NCBI RefSeq assembly: GCF_033001325.1
Contig: NZ_CP133111.1
Coordinates: 4,604,501 to 4,668,500 of the forward strand
DNA from: Rhodopseudomonas sp. BAL398
Lineage (GTDB): Bacteria > Pseudomonadota > Alphaproteobacteria > Rhizobiales > Xanthobacteraceae
DNA length: 64,000 nt
Direction of reading: 5' to 3'
Shown here: positions 26,672 through 35,394 of the stretch, in pieces
How the letters are laid out: every line of letters starts with the position of its first letter
Position numbering within the stretch: position 1 is the first letter of the stretch
Made by a program: the position numbers and the translations under genes
The notes under the pieces: model-generated
Told to the model about the DNA's origin: nothing
Databases searched by the model: none
The model's input: only the letters and a program-made list of their open reading frames with translations

Positions 26672-28426
26672 GTGTCGGTCGCTCATCGCAGACGCATCTC
26701 GTCGCTCCTCATAAGCCGCTTCGCGCGGAGCGTGATGGCGCGTGCGACCGGCGGCTCGGTGTCGCTGTCGCGGCTGTGGCCGGGGCGCACCGATCGGTTG
26801 ATCATCGCGCCGCATGATCTGCGCACCGCCGACGCCACCCGCGCCGCCGAAATCTATGCCGGTCGCTTCGTGTTCGCCGGTAAGATCGTCACCTGCCATG
26901 GCCGGTCGATTTTCGACCTGGAGCCGCCGTCGGAGGAATGGGAGGTCGCGCTGCTCGGCTTCGGCTGGCTGCGCCATCTGCGCGCCGCCGATACCGCGAT
27001 CACCCGCGCCAATGCCCGTTCGCTGGTCGATGACTGGCTGTCCAATATGGCGCGGAACCGGCTGGTCGGCCGGCGTCCGGACGTGCTGGCGCGCAGGGTG
27101 ATCTCGCTGTTGTCGCAAGCCCCCCTGGTGCTCAGCGACACCGATGGAAAATTCTACCGACGCTATCTGCGCGGGCTGACCCGCGAGGTCCGCTATCTGC
27201 GCAACCCGATGCTGGATATTGCCGACGGCGTGCCGCGACTGCAGGTTCTGATCGCGTCGTGCTACGCCTCGCTGTGCCTCGCCAACCAGGCCCGCAATAT
27301 CCGCACCGCGACCCGCAAACTGTCCGACGAATTGCAGCGCCAGATCCTGCCTGATGGCGGCCATATCTCGCGCAACCCCGGCGCGCTGATCGAATTGCTG
27401 ATCGACCTGTTGCCGCTGCGGCAGACCTTTGCGGCGCGCAATATCGCGCCGCCGCCGGCGCTACTCAACGCGATCGACCGGATGATGCCGATGCTGCGGT
27501 TCTTCCGCCATGGCGACGGCAGTTTCGCGCTGTTCAACGGCATGAGCAGCGCGCCGTCCGACCTGCTGGCGACGCTGCTGGCCTATGACGACACCCATGG
27601 CAGCCCGATGTCGAGCATGCCGCATACCGGCTACCAGCGCATCGATGCCGGCACCATGACGGTGATCGTCGATACCGGCGCGCCGCCCCCGCCCAATCTC
27701 AGCAACGAGGCCCATGCCGGATGCCTGGCGTTCGAATTGTCCTCCGGCCTGGCGCGGATCGTGATCAATTGCGGCATGCCGTCGACCGGCCGCGAGAATT
27801 GGCGCGTCTTCGCGCGCAGCACCGCGGCGCATTCCACCGTGACCTATCACGAGACCTCGTCGTGCCAGTTCGTCGAGCGCGCCGGCGTGAAGCGATTCCT
27901 GAAAGGCTCCCCGGTGGTCAGCGGGCCGCGCAATGTCGAGAATTTTCGCGAGGTCGTCGCCAATGGGGTGATGCTGACGACCGCGCATGACGGCTATCTT
28001 GATCGCTTCGGCGTCATGCATCGCCGGCTGCTGATGGTGGCGCATGACGGCACACGGCTCGACGGCGAGGACTCGCTGTCGCCGGCGCCGGGCGCCAAGA
28101 TCAGGGGGACGAATACCGATTATGCGGTGCGGTTTCATCTGCACCCCTCGGTCAAGGCGAGCCGGCTCAGCGACGCCCGCGGCGTGATGCTGGTGCTGCC
28201 GAACCGCGACGTCTGGACCTTCGAGGCGCTCGACGACAAGGTCGATCTCGAGGACAGCGTGTTCCTGGCCGGCAATGAAGGCCCGCGCCGCACCGCCCAG
28301 ATCGTGATCCGGCAGAATTCGACCCAGGCCTCCAGCGTGCGCTGGAGTTTCGTCCGCTCCAGCAGCTCGGCCACCGCCACCTCCGCCCGCCGCGATGCCC
28401 GCAGCCAGCCGGAATTGCCGCTGTAG
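26672..28426 (+). CDS. Heparinase II/III family protein
   Basis: From the GTG at 26672 (reads MSVAHRRRISSLL) the product has 584 residues; the open frame extends upstream to 26561 and the true start is uncertain. It has an alpha-helical toroid (about 60-330) and a C-terminal beta-sandwich with STAAHSTVTYHETSS, the Heparinase_II_III signature. Family members are polysaccharide lyases; cytosolic Rhizobiales members linked to rsmB/purH have unknown substrates. I see no signal peptide. A repeat element with a 12-bp hairpin follows the stop and may end transcription. Confidence 0.85.
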   Translation: MSVAHRRRISSLLISRFARSVMARATGGSVSLSRLWPGRTDRLIIAPHDLRTADATRAAEIYAGRFVFAGKIVTCHGRSIFDLEPPSEEWEVALLGFGWLRHLRAADTAITRANARSLVDDWLSNMARNRLVGRRPDVLARRVISLLSQAPLVLSDTDGKFYRRYLRGLTREVRYLRNPMLDIADGVPRLQVLIASCYASLCLANQARNIRTATRKLSDELQRQILPDGGHISRNPGALIELLIDLLPLRQTFAARNIAPPPALLNAIDRMMPMLRFFRHGDGSFALFNGMSSAPSDLLATLLAYDDTHGSPMSSMPHTGYQRIDAGTMTVIVDTGAPPPPNLSNEAHAGCLAFELSSGLARIVINCGMPSTGRENWRVFARSTAAHSTVTYHETSSCQFVERAGVKRFLKGSPVVSGPRNVENFREVVANGVMLTTAHDGYLDRFGVMHRRLLMVAHDGTRLDGEDSLSPAPGAKIRGTNTDYAVRFHLHPSVKASRLSDARGVMLVLPNRDVWTFEALDDKVDLEDSVFLAGNEGPRRTAQIVIRQNSTQASSVRWSFVRSSSSATATSARRDARSQPELPL

Positions 28427-28490
28427 CGGCGGAAGCCTCGCGCCACGGCGATCACTCGGCGGCGCCGATCGGTCCCGCGCTCGATACTTT

Positions 28491-28583
28491 GAGCGTTTTT
28501 AAGCGAAGCGGGTGCCGGTTCGCGTGACCAGACGCGCCAACACAGGAAGCTGGAGCCCCGGTTCTGATTCCATCAGAACCGGG
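28491..28583. repeat. Dispersed repeat with terminator-like hairpin (copy 1)
   Basis: GAGCGTTTTTAAGCGAAGCG, then CCGGTTCGCGTGAC, then a perfect 12-bp hairpin CCCGGTTCTGAT-TCC-ATCAGAACCGGG (28557-28583). The same ordered blocks recur at 43633-43724. I recognise it as a common intergenic repeat of Bradyrhizobium-group genomes. It lies between two convergent genes, where the hairpin could terminate both. Confidence 0.85.
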
Positions 28584-28589
28584 ATAGAT

Positions 28590-29531
28590 CTAGAGATCCA
28601 GGGTGAGGCCGACCCGCGCGCGCGAGACGCAGAGCATGAGTCGGTCCTGGCGTTTCGACGTCGGCAGAACCTTGTCACGATGCAGCACGATGCCATCGCG
28701 ATAGCCGCACTCGCAGGATCCGCATATGCCCAACTCGCAGGACGACGGCATGATAAACCCGTTCTCGCGCAAGACGGTGAGCAATGACTTGTCGGCCGGA
28801 ACCAGCAGCCTTTGGCCGGTCGATCGAATGGTCGCCTCGAACGGTTCTGGCTTGAAATTCTCGTCCACCGTCATCTGGAAGACTTCGCCGTGGACGTGAT
28901 CTTCCGGCCAATCGCTCAACCGCGCCTGAGCGGCATCCAACAGGCGCTGCGGGCCGCAGATGTAGATCTGCCGGCCGGGCTGATATGGGCCGACGATCGC
29001 GGGGTCGAAGCGTGTGCCGCCGCGCGAGAACCAGCATTGCAGGCTCGGTCCGCAAAGGTCCTCGAGTTCGTCGAGCAGCGGCGCCTCCGCGGCGGAGCGC
29101 GCGCAGTCGTGCAGGGTGAATGTCTTGCCCCGGCGCTGCAGCATGCGTGCCATCGAAATCAGCGGTGTGATGCCGATCCCTCCGGCGATCAGGACGTAGT
29201 CGTCGCCGTCGGGGTCGAGCGGGAAATTGTTGCGCGGAGCAGAGACGTGCAACTCGCTGCCCGCGCCGAGAGTGTCGTGCGCCCAGTTCGACCCGCCGCG
29301 GCCGGCGGCCTCCCGCTTGATGGCGATGACGTATTTGGACGTATCATCCGGATCGCCGCACAGCGAATACTGCCGCACCCGCCCATCCGGCAGCCGCAGA
29401 TCCACATGGGCCCCGGCGGACCAGCCCGGAAGCGACGGCCGGAGCGGGTGAACCAGCTCCAGTCGCAGAACCTCCGGCGTGGTGAACCGCGCCGTGGCGA
29501 CGCGGAGCTTCATGATCAAGCGTGCGGTCAT
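28590..29531 (-). CDS. FMN/NAD(P)H/2Fe-2S oxidoreductase (VanB/phthalate dioxygenase reductase type)
   Basis: This 313-residue reductase has an FMN-binding barrel (RQYSLCGDP at about 50-60), an NAD(P)-binding domain (LIAGGIGITPLISMARML, then YICGPQRLLDA) and a C-terminal plant-type ferredoxin domain with CELGICGSCECGYRDG and a later LMLCVS cysteine. It passes electrons from NAD(P)H through FMN to the 2Fe-2S centre and on to a partner oxygenase or reductase. No Rieske oxygenase is nearby; instead its ATG overlaps the stop of the MOSC gene by 4 bp (ATGA). The MOSC protein is thus the likely electron acceptor (inference). It is the last gene of the operon. Confidence 0.9.
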   Translation of the reverse strand: MTARLIMKLRVATARFTTPEVLRLELVHPLRPSLPGWSAGAHVDLRLPDGRVRQYSLCGDPDDTSKYVIAIKREAAGRGGSNWAHDTLGAGSELHVSAPRNNFPLDPDGDDYVLIAGGIGITPLISMARMLQRRGKTFTLHDCARSAAEAPLLDELEDLCGPSLQCWFSRGGTRFDPAIVGPYQPGRQIYICGPQRLLDAAQARLSDWPEDHVHGEVFQMTVDENFKPEPFEATIRSTGQRLLVPADKSLLTVLRENGFIMPSSCELGICGSCECGYRDGIVLHRDKVLPTSKRQDRLMLCVSRARVGLTLDL

Positions 29532-30112
29532 TGATCGAGCATCTCGATGACGTCGCCGGGCCGGATGACGCCGCCGCGTTCGATGCCGCAGTTCAGTCCG
29601 GAGCGGTTGTACAAGGGAAGAAACAGCGGCATGCCCAGCAGTTCCTCCAGATACTTGCAGGGGAAATTCAGCCGGCCGCCGCGCAGGATCACCTCTCCCA
29701 CCCGAAACCGACGCCCGACCAGATGATTGAGCGGCACGCCGGTGACGGTGAGATTTCTCCGGTGATCGCGCGGCTGCAGCGTGATCGGCCCGTCCTGCAG
29801 CGGCGGATCGTTGCGCGCCAGGGCATCCAGCGCTTCCTGTTCGATCAGCGTCACTTCCCGCACGTCGGGCTTCGGCGAGTAGGTGCCGGCGCCGTTGTAA
29901 TAGCGGTCACCGACGATGCCACGGCCGGCGATGCATTCGGCCTCGGACAGTTCCTCCATCTCGTAGCTGGCGCTGGGCGCAATATGGATGTGAAGCAGCC
30001 GGCCTTGCCATCGGGTTGCGCCGCCGGGCTTGCTCGCGGCCAGTGATCCGGCGGGGTGGTCGAACGCCTCGATCATCCGGGGCGGCGGTTGTTGGGGGGA
30101 GGGGGCGTCCAC
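29528..30112 (-). CDS. MOSC domain protein
   Basis: The GTG at 30112 has AAAGGA about 8 bases upstream and gives 194 residues; an ATG at 30076 would shorten it by 12. The MOSC fold is seen in GIVGDRYYNGAGTYS, EVTLIEQEAL, RRNLTVTGVPLNHLVGRRFRVG and a Cys near FPCKYLEELLG, the probable molybdenum ligand. MOSC proteins bind molybdenum cofactor; relatives YcbX, YiiM and eukaryotic mARC reduce N-hydroxylated compounds using a 2Fe-2S/flavin reductase. The overlapping gene encodes exactly such a reductase, so together they resemble a split MOSC-ferredoxin reductase. Substrate unknown. Confidence 0.82.
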   Translation of the reverse strand: MDAPSPQQPPPRMIEAFDHPAGSLAASKPGGATRWQGRLLHIHIAPSASYEMEELSEAECIAGRGIVGDRYYNGAGTYSPKPDVREVTLIEQEALDALARNDPPLQDGPITLQPRDHRRNLTVTGVPLNHLVGRRFRVGEVILRGGRLNFPCKYLEELLGMPLFLPLYNRSGLNCGIERGGVIRPGDVIEMLDQ

Positions 30113-30116
30113 TGCA

Positions 30117-30506
30117 TTATCCTTTCGTGCGCAACGCGATGGCCTCGACTTCGACCAGCGCGTCCTTCGGCAGGCGTGCCACCTCGACGGTCGACCGGGC
30201 AGGCGGGCCGTCCTTGAAGAATTCGGCATAGATCGCGTTCATCGCAGCAAAGTCGTTCATGTCCTTGAGAAACACGGTGGTCTTGAGAACGCTTTCGAAC
30301 GACGCGCCACCGGCCTGCAGCACGGCTGAGAGATTCGCCAGCGACTGTCGCGTCTGCTGCTTGATGCCGTCGGGAATGTTGCCTGAGGCCGGATCGATCG
30401 GCAATTGCCCGGAGGCGAAAACGAGCTGATCGGTGCGGGTGGCCTGGGAATAGGGACCGACTGCTGGCGCGGCCTTGTCGGTGCTGACGATGGATTTGGT
30501 CGACAT
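30117..30506 (-). CDS. RidA-family enamine/imine deaminase
   Basis: This 129-residue protein has the YjgF/YER057c/UK114 fold. Typical segments are GPYSQATRTDQLVFASGQ near the N-terminus, a central helix with LANLSAVLQAGG, VLKTTVFLKDM, and the C-terminal ARSTVEVARLPKDALVEVEAIA, which holds the Arg that binds the carboxylate of imine substrates in RidA. These enzymes hydrolyse reactive enamines and imines, releasing ammonia. In this operon it may process an intermediate from the neighbouring enzymes. It ends 4 bp before the MOSC start. Confidence 0.9.
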   Translation of the reverse strand: MSTKSIVSTDKAAPAVGPYSQATRTDQLVFASGQLPIDPASGNIPDGIKQQTRQSLANLSAVLQAGGASFESVLKTTVFLKDMNDFAAMNAIYAEFFKDGPPARSTVEVARLPKDALVEVEAIALRTKG

Positions 30507-30530
30507 AATATCTCCGGTTGGGTGGTGAAA

Positions 30531-31151
30531 CTATCGGGCGCGAAAGGCCATGCTGTCCGCATTGGCCTTCCGGGCACGTTGATATTCCAGAATGCGGGCG
30601 GTCTCGTCCGCAACATTCTTTCCGAGCATCTTTTCCAGCAGGTGCAGCGTGGTGTCGATGCAGAGCGAAACGCCGCCCCCGGTCACGATGCTGCCCGTAT
30701 CGACGACCGGCTGTTCGACGACGTCGATGTTCGAATGCATGGCGCGCATCCGGTCAAGCGGCGAGATCTCGGGAGGAACCACAGCCCGCTTGGTCGTCGC
30801 TGCGGCGTTGTCGAGCACGCCGCTGGCCGCGAGAATCATCGCTCCGGTGCAGACGGACGCGACCCTGGCGGTGGCGTGAAGCTGCCGAATGTAATCGAGG
30901 GTCGGTGGGCATCGCGTTTGTTCCTCCCAGCCCGGCCCGCCCGTGACGATCACGATGTCGCAGGCCGGCGCATCGTCGATTCCGAACTGCGCAACGACGT
31001 CGAGCCCGTTGGACAATCGCACCAGGCCGGGCTTCGGCGCGATGGTACAGATGCGGATCTGCGGGGCGATCCGGCGTGCCATGGACAGCACGCCGAATGT
31101 CGCGAGGTCGATCGGTTCAACACCGTCATAGATGAATATTCCAAACAGCAT
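30531..31151 (-). CDS. DJ-1/PfpI-family protein, isonitrile-hydratase-like
   Basis: From ATG 31151 (MLFGIFIYDG) the product has 206 residues with a class I glutamine-amidotransferase-like fold. The nucleophile elbow is ASVCTGAMILAASGVLDN, the form of isonitrile hydratase (InhA) and of the sensor domain of AraC-type regulators, but there is no DNA-binding domain here. The acidic residue GVEPIDLATFGVL matches the conserved Asp/Glu of the family. Isonitrile hydratase converts isonitriles to N-substituted formamides; identity of the true substrate is open. It follows the transporter gene by 17 bp. Confidence 0.75.
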   Translation of the reverse strand: MLFGIFIYDGVEPIDLATFGVLSMARRIAPQIRICTIAPKPGLVRLSNGLDVVAQFGIDDAPACDIVIVTGGPGWEEQTRCPPTLDYIRQLHATARVASVCTGAMILAASGVLDNAAATTKRAVVPPEISPLDRMRAMHSNIDVVEQPVVDTGSIVTGGGVSLCIDTTLHLLEKMLGKNVADETARILEYQRARKANADSMAFRAR

Positions 31152-31168
31152 GTCGAACCGGTCTTTCG

Positions 31169-32476
31169 TCAGCCGATCAGGGCTTCGTTGTTGGTTTCCC
31201 GGGCTGCAAGCGCAGCCCACAGCGTGATCAGCGCGATTCCGATCATCATCACCGAGACGCCCGTTGTGCCGCCGAAATAGCCGACGAGCGCCGTGGCGAT
31301 GATCGGCGAAAAGCCGCCGCCGACCGCCGCCGACACTTGGAATCCGAACGACGCGCCGCTGTAGCGGACACGCGGCCCGAACAGTTCAGGAAAATAGGTC
31401 GATTCCAGGCTGAACATCATGCCGTGGCCGAAGTTCATCGCGATGATGATCGCCGTCATGACCATGGCAACGCTTTTGGTTTCCAGCATCCAGAACAACG
31501 GGAACGCGAAGACAATGGTGAAGATCGCCCCCAGGATGAAGAACGGACGCCGCCCCACCTTGTCGGACAGATAGCCGAACAGCGGCAGCGTGATTAACTC
31601 GAACAGCGCCGCATACAGCACGGCATCGAGCAGCAACTGCTTCGGCAGCGCCAGCTTGGTGGTGGCGTACACCACCACGAAGACGGTCAGCATGTAGACC
31701 CAGGACACCTCCGACAGTTTCAGGCCCACGGCGATCAGGAACGTCCTGAAATTCTTGCCGACGGCCTCGCCGATCGGATTGTTCGAGAAGGAACGGGTCT
31801 CCTTCATCCGTTCGAAAACCGGCGTTTCCGGGATCTTGGATCGGATGAAGGTGCCGAGCGCCAGGAGAACAATGCTCACCAGGAACGGCACACGCCATCC
31901 CCAGGCCTGGAAATCGGCCTCGGGAAGCTTCGTCACCAGCGCGAATACCAGCGCCGCCAGAACCAGGCCGATCGGAAATCCGATCTGCACGAAGGCGCCG
32001 TAGAACCCGCGCTTGTCCGCCGGCGCATGCTCGATCACCATGATCGAAGCGCCGCCCCACTCGCCGCCAAGGCCGATGCCTTGAATGATTCGCAGCAGAA
32101 TAAGCAGGATCGGCGCCAGCACGCCGATCGTTTCGTAATTGGGAAGCAGCCCGATGCAGAATGTGCTGAGCCCCATGATGAACATGGTGGCCACCAGCAT
32201 CGACTTGCGGCCGAGGCGGTCGCCGAAGTGACCGAACAGCGCGCCACCGAGAGGCCGGGCGAGAAAGCCGACCGCGTAGCTGCCGAGCGCCGCGAGCGTG
32301 CCGGTCAGCGGATCGATCGTCGGAAAGAAGGTCTTGTTGAACACCAGCGCCGCGGCGGTCGCATAGATCAGGAAGTCGTACCACTCGATGATGGTGCCGA
32401 TGCTGCTCGCCAATACGATCGATCGCATCTTCGAGCCTGCGCTTCGCGTGTCAGGCATGGTCGCGGCTATGCTCAT
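31169..32476 (-). CDS. MHS-family (MFS) metabolite:proton symporter
   Basis: From ATG 32476 the protein has 435 residues and twelve predicted membrane segments. The MHS family marks are present: SSIGTIIEWYDFLIYATAAA at the first segment, then GALFGHFGDRLGRK (MFS motif between segments 2 and 3) and GEWGGASIMVIEHAP. Relatives carry shikimate, alpha-ketoglutarate, proline/betaine or citrate. It is the first structural gene after the regulator and probably imports the substrate of the operon. The upstream ATG at 32494 would add six residues. Confidence 0.88.
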   Translation of the reverse strand: MSIAATMPDTRSAGSKMRSIVLASSIGTIIEWYDFLIYATAAALVFNKTFFPTIDPLTGTLAALGSYAVGFLARPLGGALFGHFGDRLGRKSMLVATMFIMGLSTFCIGLLPNYETIGVLAPILLILLRIIQGIGLGGEWGGASIMVIEHAPADKRGFYGAFVQIGFPIGLVLAALVFALVTKLPEADFQAWGWRVPFLVSIVLLALGTFIRSKIPETPVFERMKETRSFSNNPIGEAVGKNFRTFLIAVGLKLSEVSWVYMLTVFVVVYATTKLALPKQLLLDAVLYAALFELITLPLFGYLSDKVGRRPFFILGAIFTIVFAFPLFWMLETKSVAMVMTAIIIAMNFGHGMMFSLESTYFPELFGPRVRYSGASFGFQVSAAVGGGFSPIIATALVGYFGGTTGVSVMMIGIALITLWAALAARETNNEALIG

Positions 32477-32770
32477 TTCCAACTCCTGGCCCAAAAGCTA
32501 GGGGAGAAATTCCCCTTTAGAGGAAGCTTTTCCACCGAGTGGATGCAAGCGCTGTGCCAGGATACCGGCGGCGAAAATCAGCGCCGCACCGCGGGAATTG
32601 CGACGGAGTGATTGGTTTTGCATCGAACGCGGCTAAAAAAGGCGCATGTAGCCTTCGACTCGCGGCCGGAAGCCGGGTCGACTCGACCGGCCCCACCGCA
32701 GTCAACAGGCTGCTTTCGTCAGCTTCCCGTGAGGAAGCCTCTATCGGGGAAAATTTTCCACTCGAAGGGA

Positions 32771-33382
32771 TTAGAATCGCATCTTCGAAGTGTCGATCAC
32801 GAGAAAATAGTCGCACGGGGTTCTGCCGAGATTCAAAAACGAATGGTCGGCATCCGCCTGAAAGTAGAGCGAATCTCCCTGATTGAGGATCACCCGCTGA
32901 TCGCCCACGGTGACCCGCATGCGGCCGCGCAGGACATAGATGTATTCTTCGACGCCCCGCCGATGCGCCACAAAGGTTCCGGTTTCGGCTTCCGGTGGCA
33001 GTGTGTTGAGCACCCAATCGATTCCCCGACCGGGCAGTACCGGCGAGATGCAGCGACGCAGAAAGCCGGTTTCGTCGTCCCGCAACACCGGTTGCCGGGC
33101 CGCGGGGATATGAACGATCTCACGCTCGACGGCGGGTGCCATCAGCTGGGAGAACGTCACCCCCAGCGCCTCGGCAAGCTTCGACAGGATGACGGTCGAC
33201 GGAACTGTCTCGCAGCGCTCGATCTTGGAGATCATGGACCGGCTCACGCCTGATGCGTCGGCCAGCATCTCCAGGGAGAAATGGTTCTTCTTGCGAAATT
33301 GACGAATTTCGTCGGCCAGCACCGATAGCTGAAACTTGTCCGAGGTGCTCTCAGTGGTCACGGAAATCCCTATGTTTTTCAA
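32771..33382 (-). CDS. XRE-cupin transcriptional regulator
   Basis: This 203-residue protein has an N-terminal helix-turn-helix (SLEMLADASGVSRSMISKIERCETVPS, about residues 36-62) and a C-terminal cupin domain (about 125-195) with VEEYIYVLRGRMRV, QGDSLYFQADADHSF. This two-domain class (SutR/PuuR type) senses a small metabolite and controls neighbouring catabolic genes. It sits upstream of the transporter on the same strand, separated by about 290 bp that should contain the operon promoter. A likely local regulator of the 28.6-32.5 kb genes. Confidence 0.85.
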   Translation of the reverse strand: MKNIGISVTTESTSDKFQLSVLADEIRQFRKKNHFSLEMLADASGVSRSMISKIERCETVPSTVILSKLAEALGVTFSQLMAPAVEREIVHIPAARQPVLRDDETGFLRRCISPVLPGRGIDWVLNTLPPEAETGTFVAHRRGVEEYIYVLRGRMRVTVGDQRVILNQGDSLYFQADADHSFLNLGRTPCDYFLVIDTSKMRF

Positions 33383-33617
33383 CGGAATCCCTTAGCGAAT
33401 TGCCGACGCTCGTGCAATTGCGCAGCGCCGACGCTATCGCGCGTGAGGTCGCGGCGCGAGCCTCGGGCAGCCCATTGGTCACCGGCCTGTTGCGGGCTTC
33501 GTCGCATCGACCAGCTTCGGGGACCGTGGCGTCGGCGATCTCGACAGGTCCATCTCGACAGTTCCCTGGACTGGCAATCCATGCTAGCCCGCGGCCCTGC
33601 ACGAAGGATCCAGATTC

Positions 33618-35210
33618 ATGACCGACCATCCGCGCCGCGTGACCCGCGCTCTGTTGTCCGTTTCCGATAAATCCGGGCTGATCGATTTTGCCCGCGCGCT
33701 GGCCGGCCGTGGCGTCGAACTGGTCTCCACCGGCGGCACCGCCAAGGCGATCGCTGCGGCCGGGCTCGCGGTCAAGGACGTGTCCGACCTCACCGGCTTT
33801 CCGGAAATGATGGATGGGCGGGTCAAGACCCTGCACCCCAAGGTCCATGGCGGGTTGCTGGCGATCCGCGCCAATGCCGAGCACAAAAAGGCGATGGCCG
33901 ATCACGGCATCGCGCCGATCGACCTCTTGGTGGTCAACCTCTACCCGTTCGAGGAAACCGTCGACAAGGGCGCCGGTTACGAGGACTGCATCGAGAATAT
34001 CGACATCGGCGGCCCGGCGATGATCCGCGCCGCGGCCAAGAACCATGACGACGTCGCCGTGGTGGTCGAATCGTCGGATTATCAGGCGGTGCTGGATGAG
34101 CTCGCGTCCAATAACGGCGCCACCACGCTGACCTTGCGCAAAAAGCTCGCCGCCAAGGCCTATGCCCGCACCGCGGCCTATGACGCGGCGATCTCGAACT
34201 GGTTCGCGCTGCAGCTGCAAACCGAGGCGCCGGATTTCCGCGCCATCGGCGGCCGGCTGATCCAGAGCCTGCGCTATGGCGAGAATCCGCATCAGAGCGC
34301 CGCGTTCTACCGCACCCCGGACCGGCGCCCCGGCGTCGCCACCGCGCGGCAGCTGCAGGGCAAGGAACTGTCCTACAACAATATCAACGACACCGACGCG
34401 GCCTATGAATGCATCGGCGAATTCGACGCCGCGCGCACCAATGCCTGCGTCATCGTCAAGCACGCCAATCCCTGCGGCGTCGCCGAGGGATCGAGCCTGC
34501 TCGATGCCTATCACAAGGCACTGGCCTGCGATTCGACCTCGGCGTTCGGCGGCATCGTTGCGCTCAACAAGACGCTCGACGCCGAAGCCGCCCGCGCCAT
34601 CACGGCGATCTTCACCGAGGTGATCATCGCGCCCGACGCCGCCGATGAAGCCATCGCCATCGTCGCGGCGAAGAAGAATCTGCGGCTGCTGTTGGTCGGC
34701 AGCCTGCCGGACCCGCGCGCCGCGGGCCTGACCTACAAGACCGTCGCCGGCGGCTTGCTGGTGCAAAGCCGCGACAACGCCGTGGTCGACGATATGGCGC
34801 TAAAGGCGGTCACCAAGCGGCAGCCGACCGAGGCCGAGCTGCGCGACCTGAAATTCGCCTTCCGCGTCGCCAAGCATGTCAAATCCAACACCATCGTCTA
34901 CGCCAAGGATCTTGCCACCGTCGGGATCGGCGCGGGCCAGATGAGCAGAGTCGATTCGGCGCGCATCGCCGCGCGCAAGGCGCAGGATGCAGCAAGCGAG
35001 TTGAAGCTCGCCGCGCCGATGACCAAGGGTTCGGTGGTGGCGTCGGATGCGTTCTTCCCCTTCGCCGACGGCATGCTGGCCTGCATCGAGGCCGGCGCCA
35101 CCGCGGTGATCCAGCCCGGCGGTTCGGTGCGCGACGACGAGGTCATCAAGGCCGCCGACGAGGCCGGCATCGCCATGGTGTTCACCGGCATCCGGCATTT
35201 CCGGCACTGA
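33618..35210 (+). CDS. purH: Bifunctional AICAR transformylase/IMP cyclohydrolase
   Basis: This 530-residue enzyme carries out the last two steps of IMP synthesis. The N-terminal IMP cyclohydrolase domain (about 1-200) shows [24 protein letters not shown] and [15 protein letters not shown]. The C-terminal transformylase domain contains [22 protein letters not shown] and [10 protein letters not shown]. Length is that of the family. It starts a convergent pair with the UMF1-type transporter; the 184 bp between holds a palindromic repeat. Confidence 0.97.
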   Translation: MTDHPRRVTRALLSVSDKSGLIDFARALAGRGVELVSTGGTAKAIAAAGLAVKDVSDLTGFPEMMDGRVKTLHPKVHGGLLAIRANAEHKKAMADHGIAPIDLLVVNLYPFEETVDKGAGYEDCIENIDIGGPAMIRAAAKNHDDVAVVVESSDYQAVLDELASNNGATTLTLRKKLAAKAYARTAAYDAAISNWFALQLQTEAPDFRAIGGRLIQSLRYGENPHQSAAFYRTPDRRPGVATARQLQGKELSYNNINDTDAAYECIGEFDAARTNACVIVKHANPCGVAEGSSLLDAYHKALACDSTSAFGGIVALNKTLDAEAARAITAIFTEVIIAPDAADEAIAIVAAKKNLRLLLVGSLPDPRAAGLTYKTVAGGLLVQSRDNAVVDDMALKAVTKRQPTEAELRDLKFAFRVAKHVKSNTIVYAKDLATVGIGAGQMSRVDSARIAARKAQDAASELKLAAPMTKGSVVASDAFFPFADGMLACIEAGATAVIQPGGSVRDDEVIKAADEAGIAMVFTGIRHFRH

Positions 35211-35220
35211 GCCATGCCGT

Positions 35221-35355
35221 CTTCCCCTCTCCCCTTGTGGGAGAGGGTGGCTTCGCGAAGCGAAGCCGGGTGAGGGGTGAAGCCTCGCGTCTCGGCGCTC
35301 CCCCTCATCCGACGCGGACTTCGTCCGCGTCACCTTCTCCCACAAGGGGAGAAGG
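35221..35355. repeat. Palindromic repeat (CTCCCCTTGTGGGAGA class)
   Basis: CTTCCCCTCTCCCCTTGTGG at the left pairs with CCACAAGGGGAGAAG at the right, with an inner hairpin at GCGGACTTCGTCCGC. It fills the gap between the convergent purH and transporter genes. The element at 38703-38809 has a similar plan with a different core. Confidence 0.85.
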
Positions 35356-35394
35356 AAGAGAAGCGGCCGCCGTGCCAGGCGGGCGGCTTTGCAG

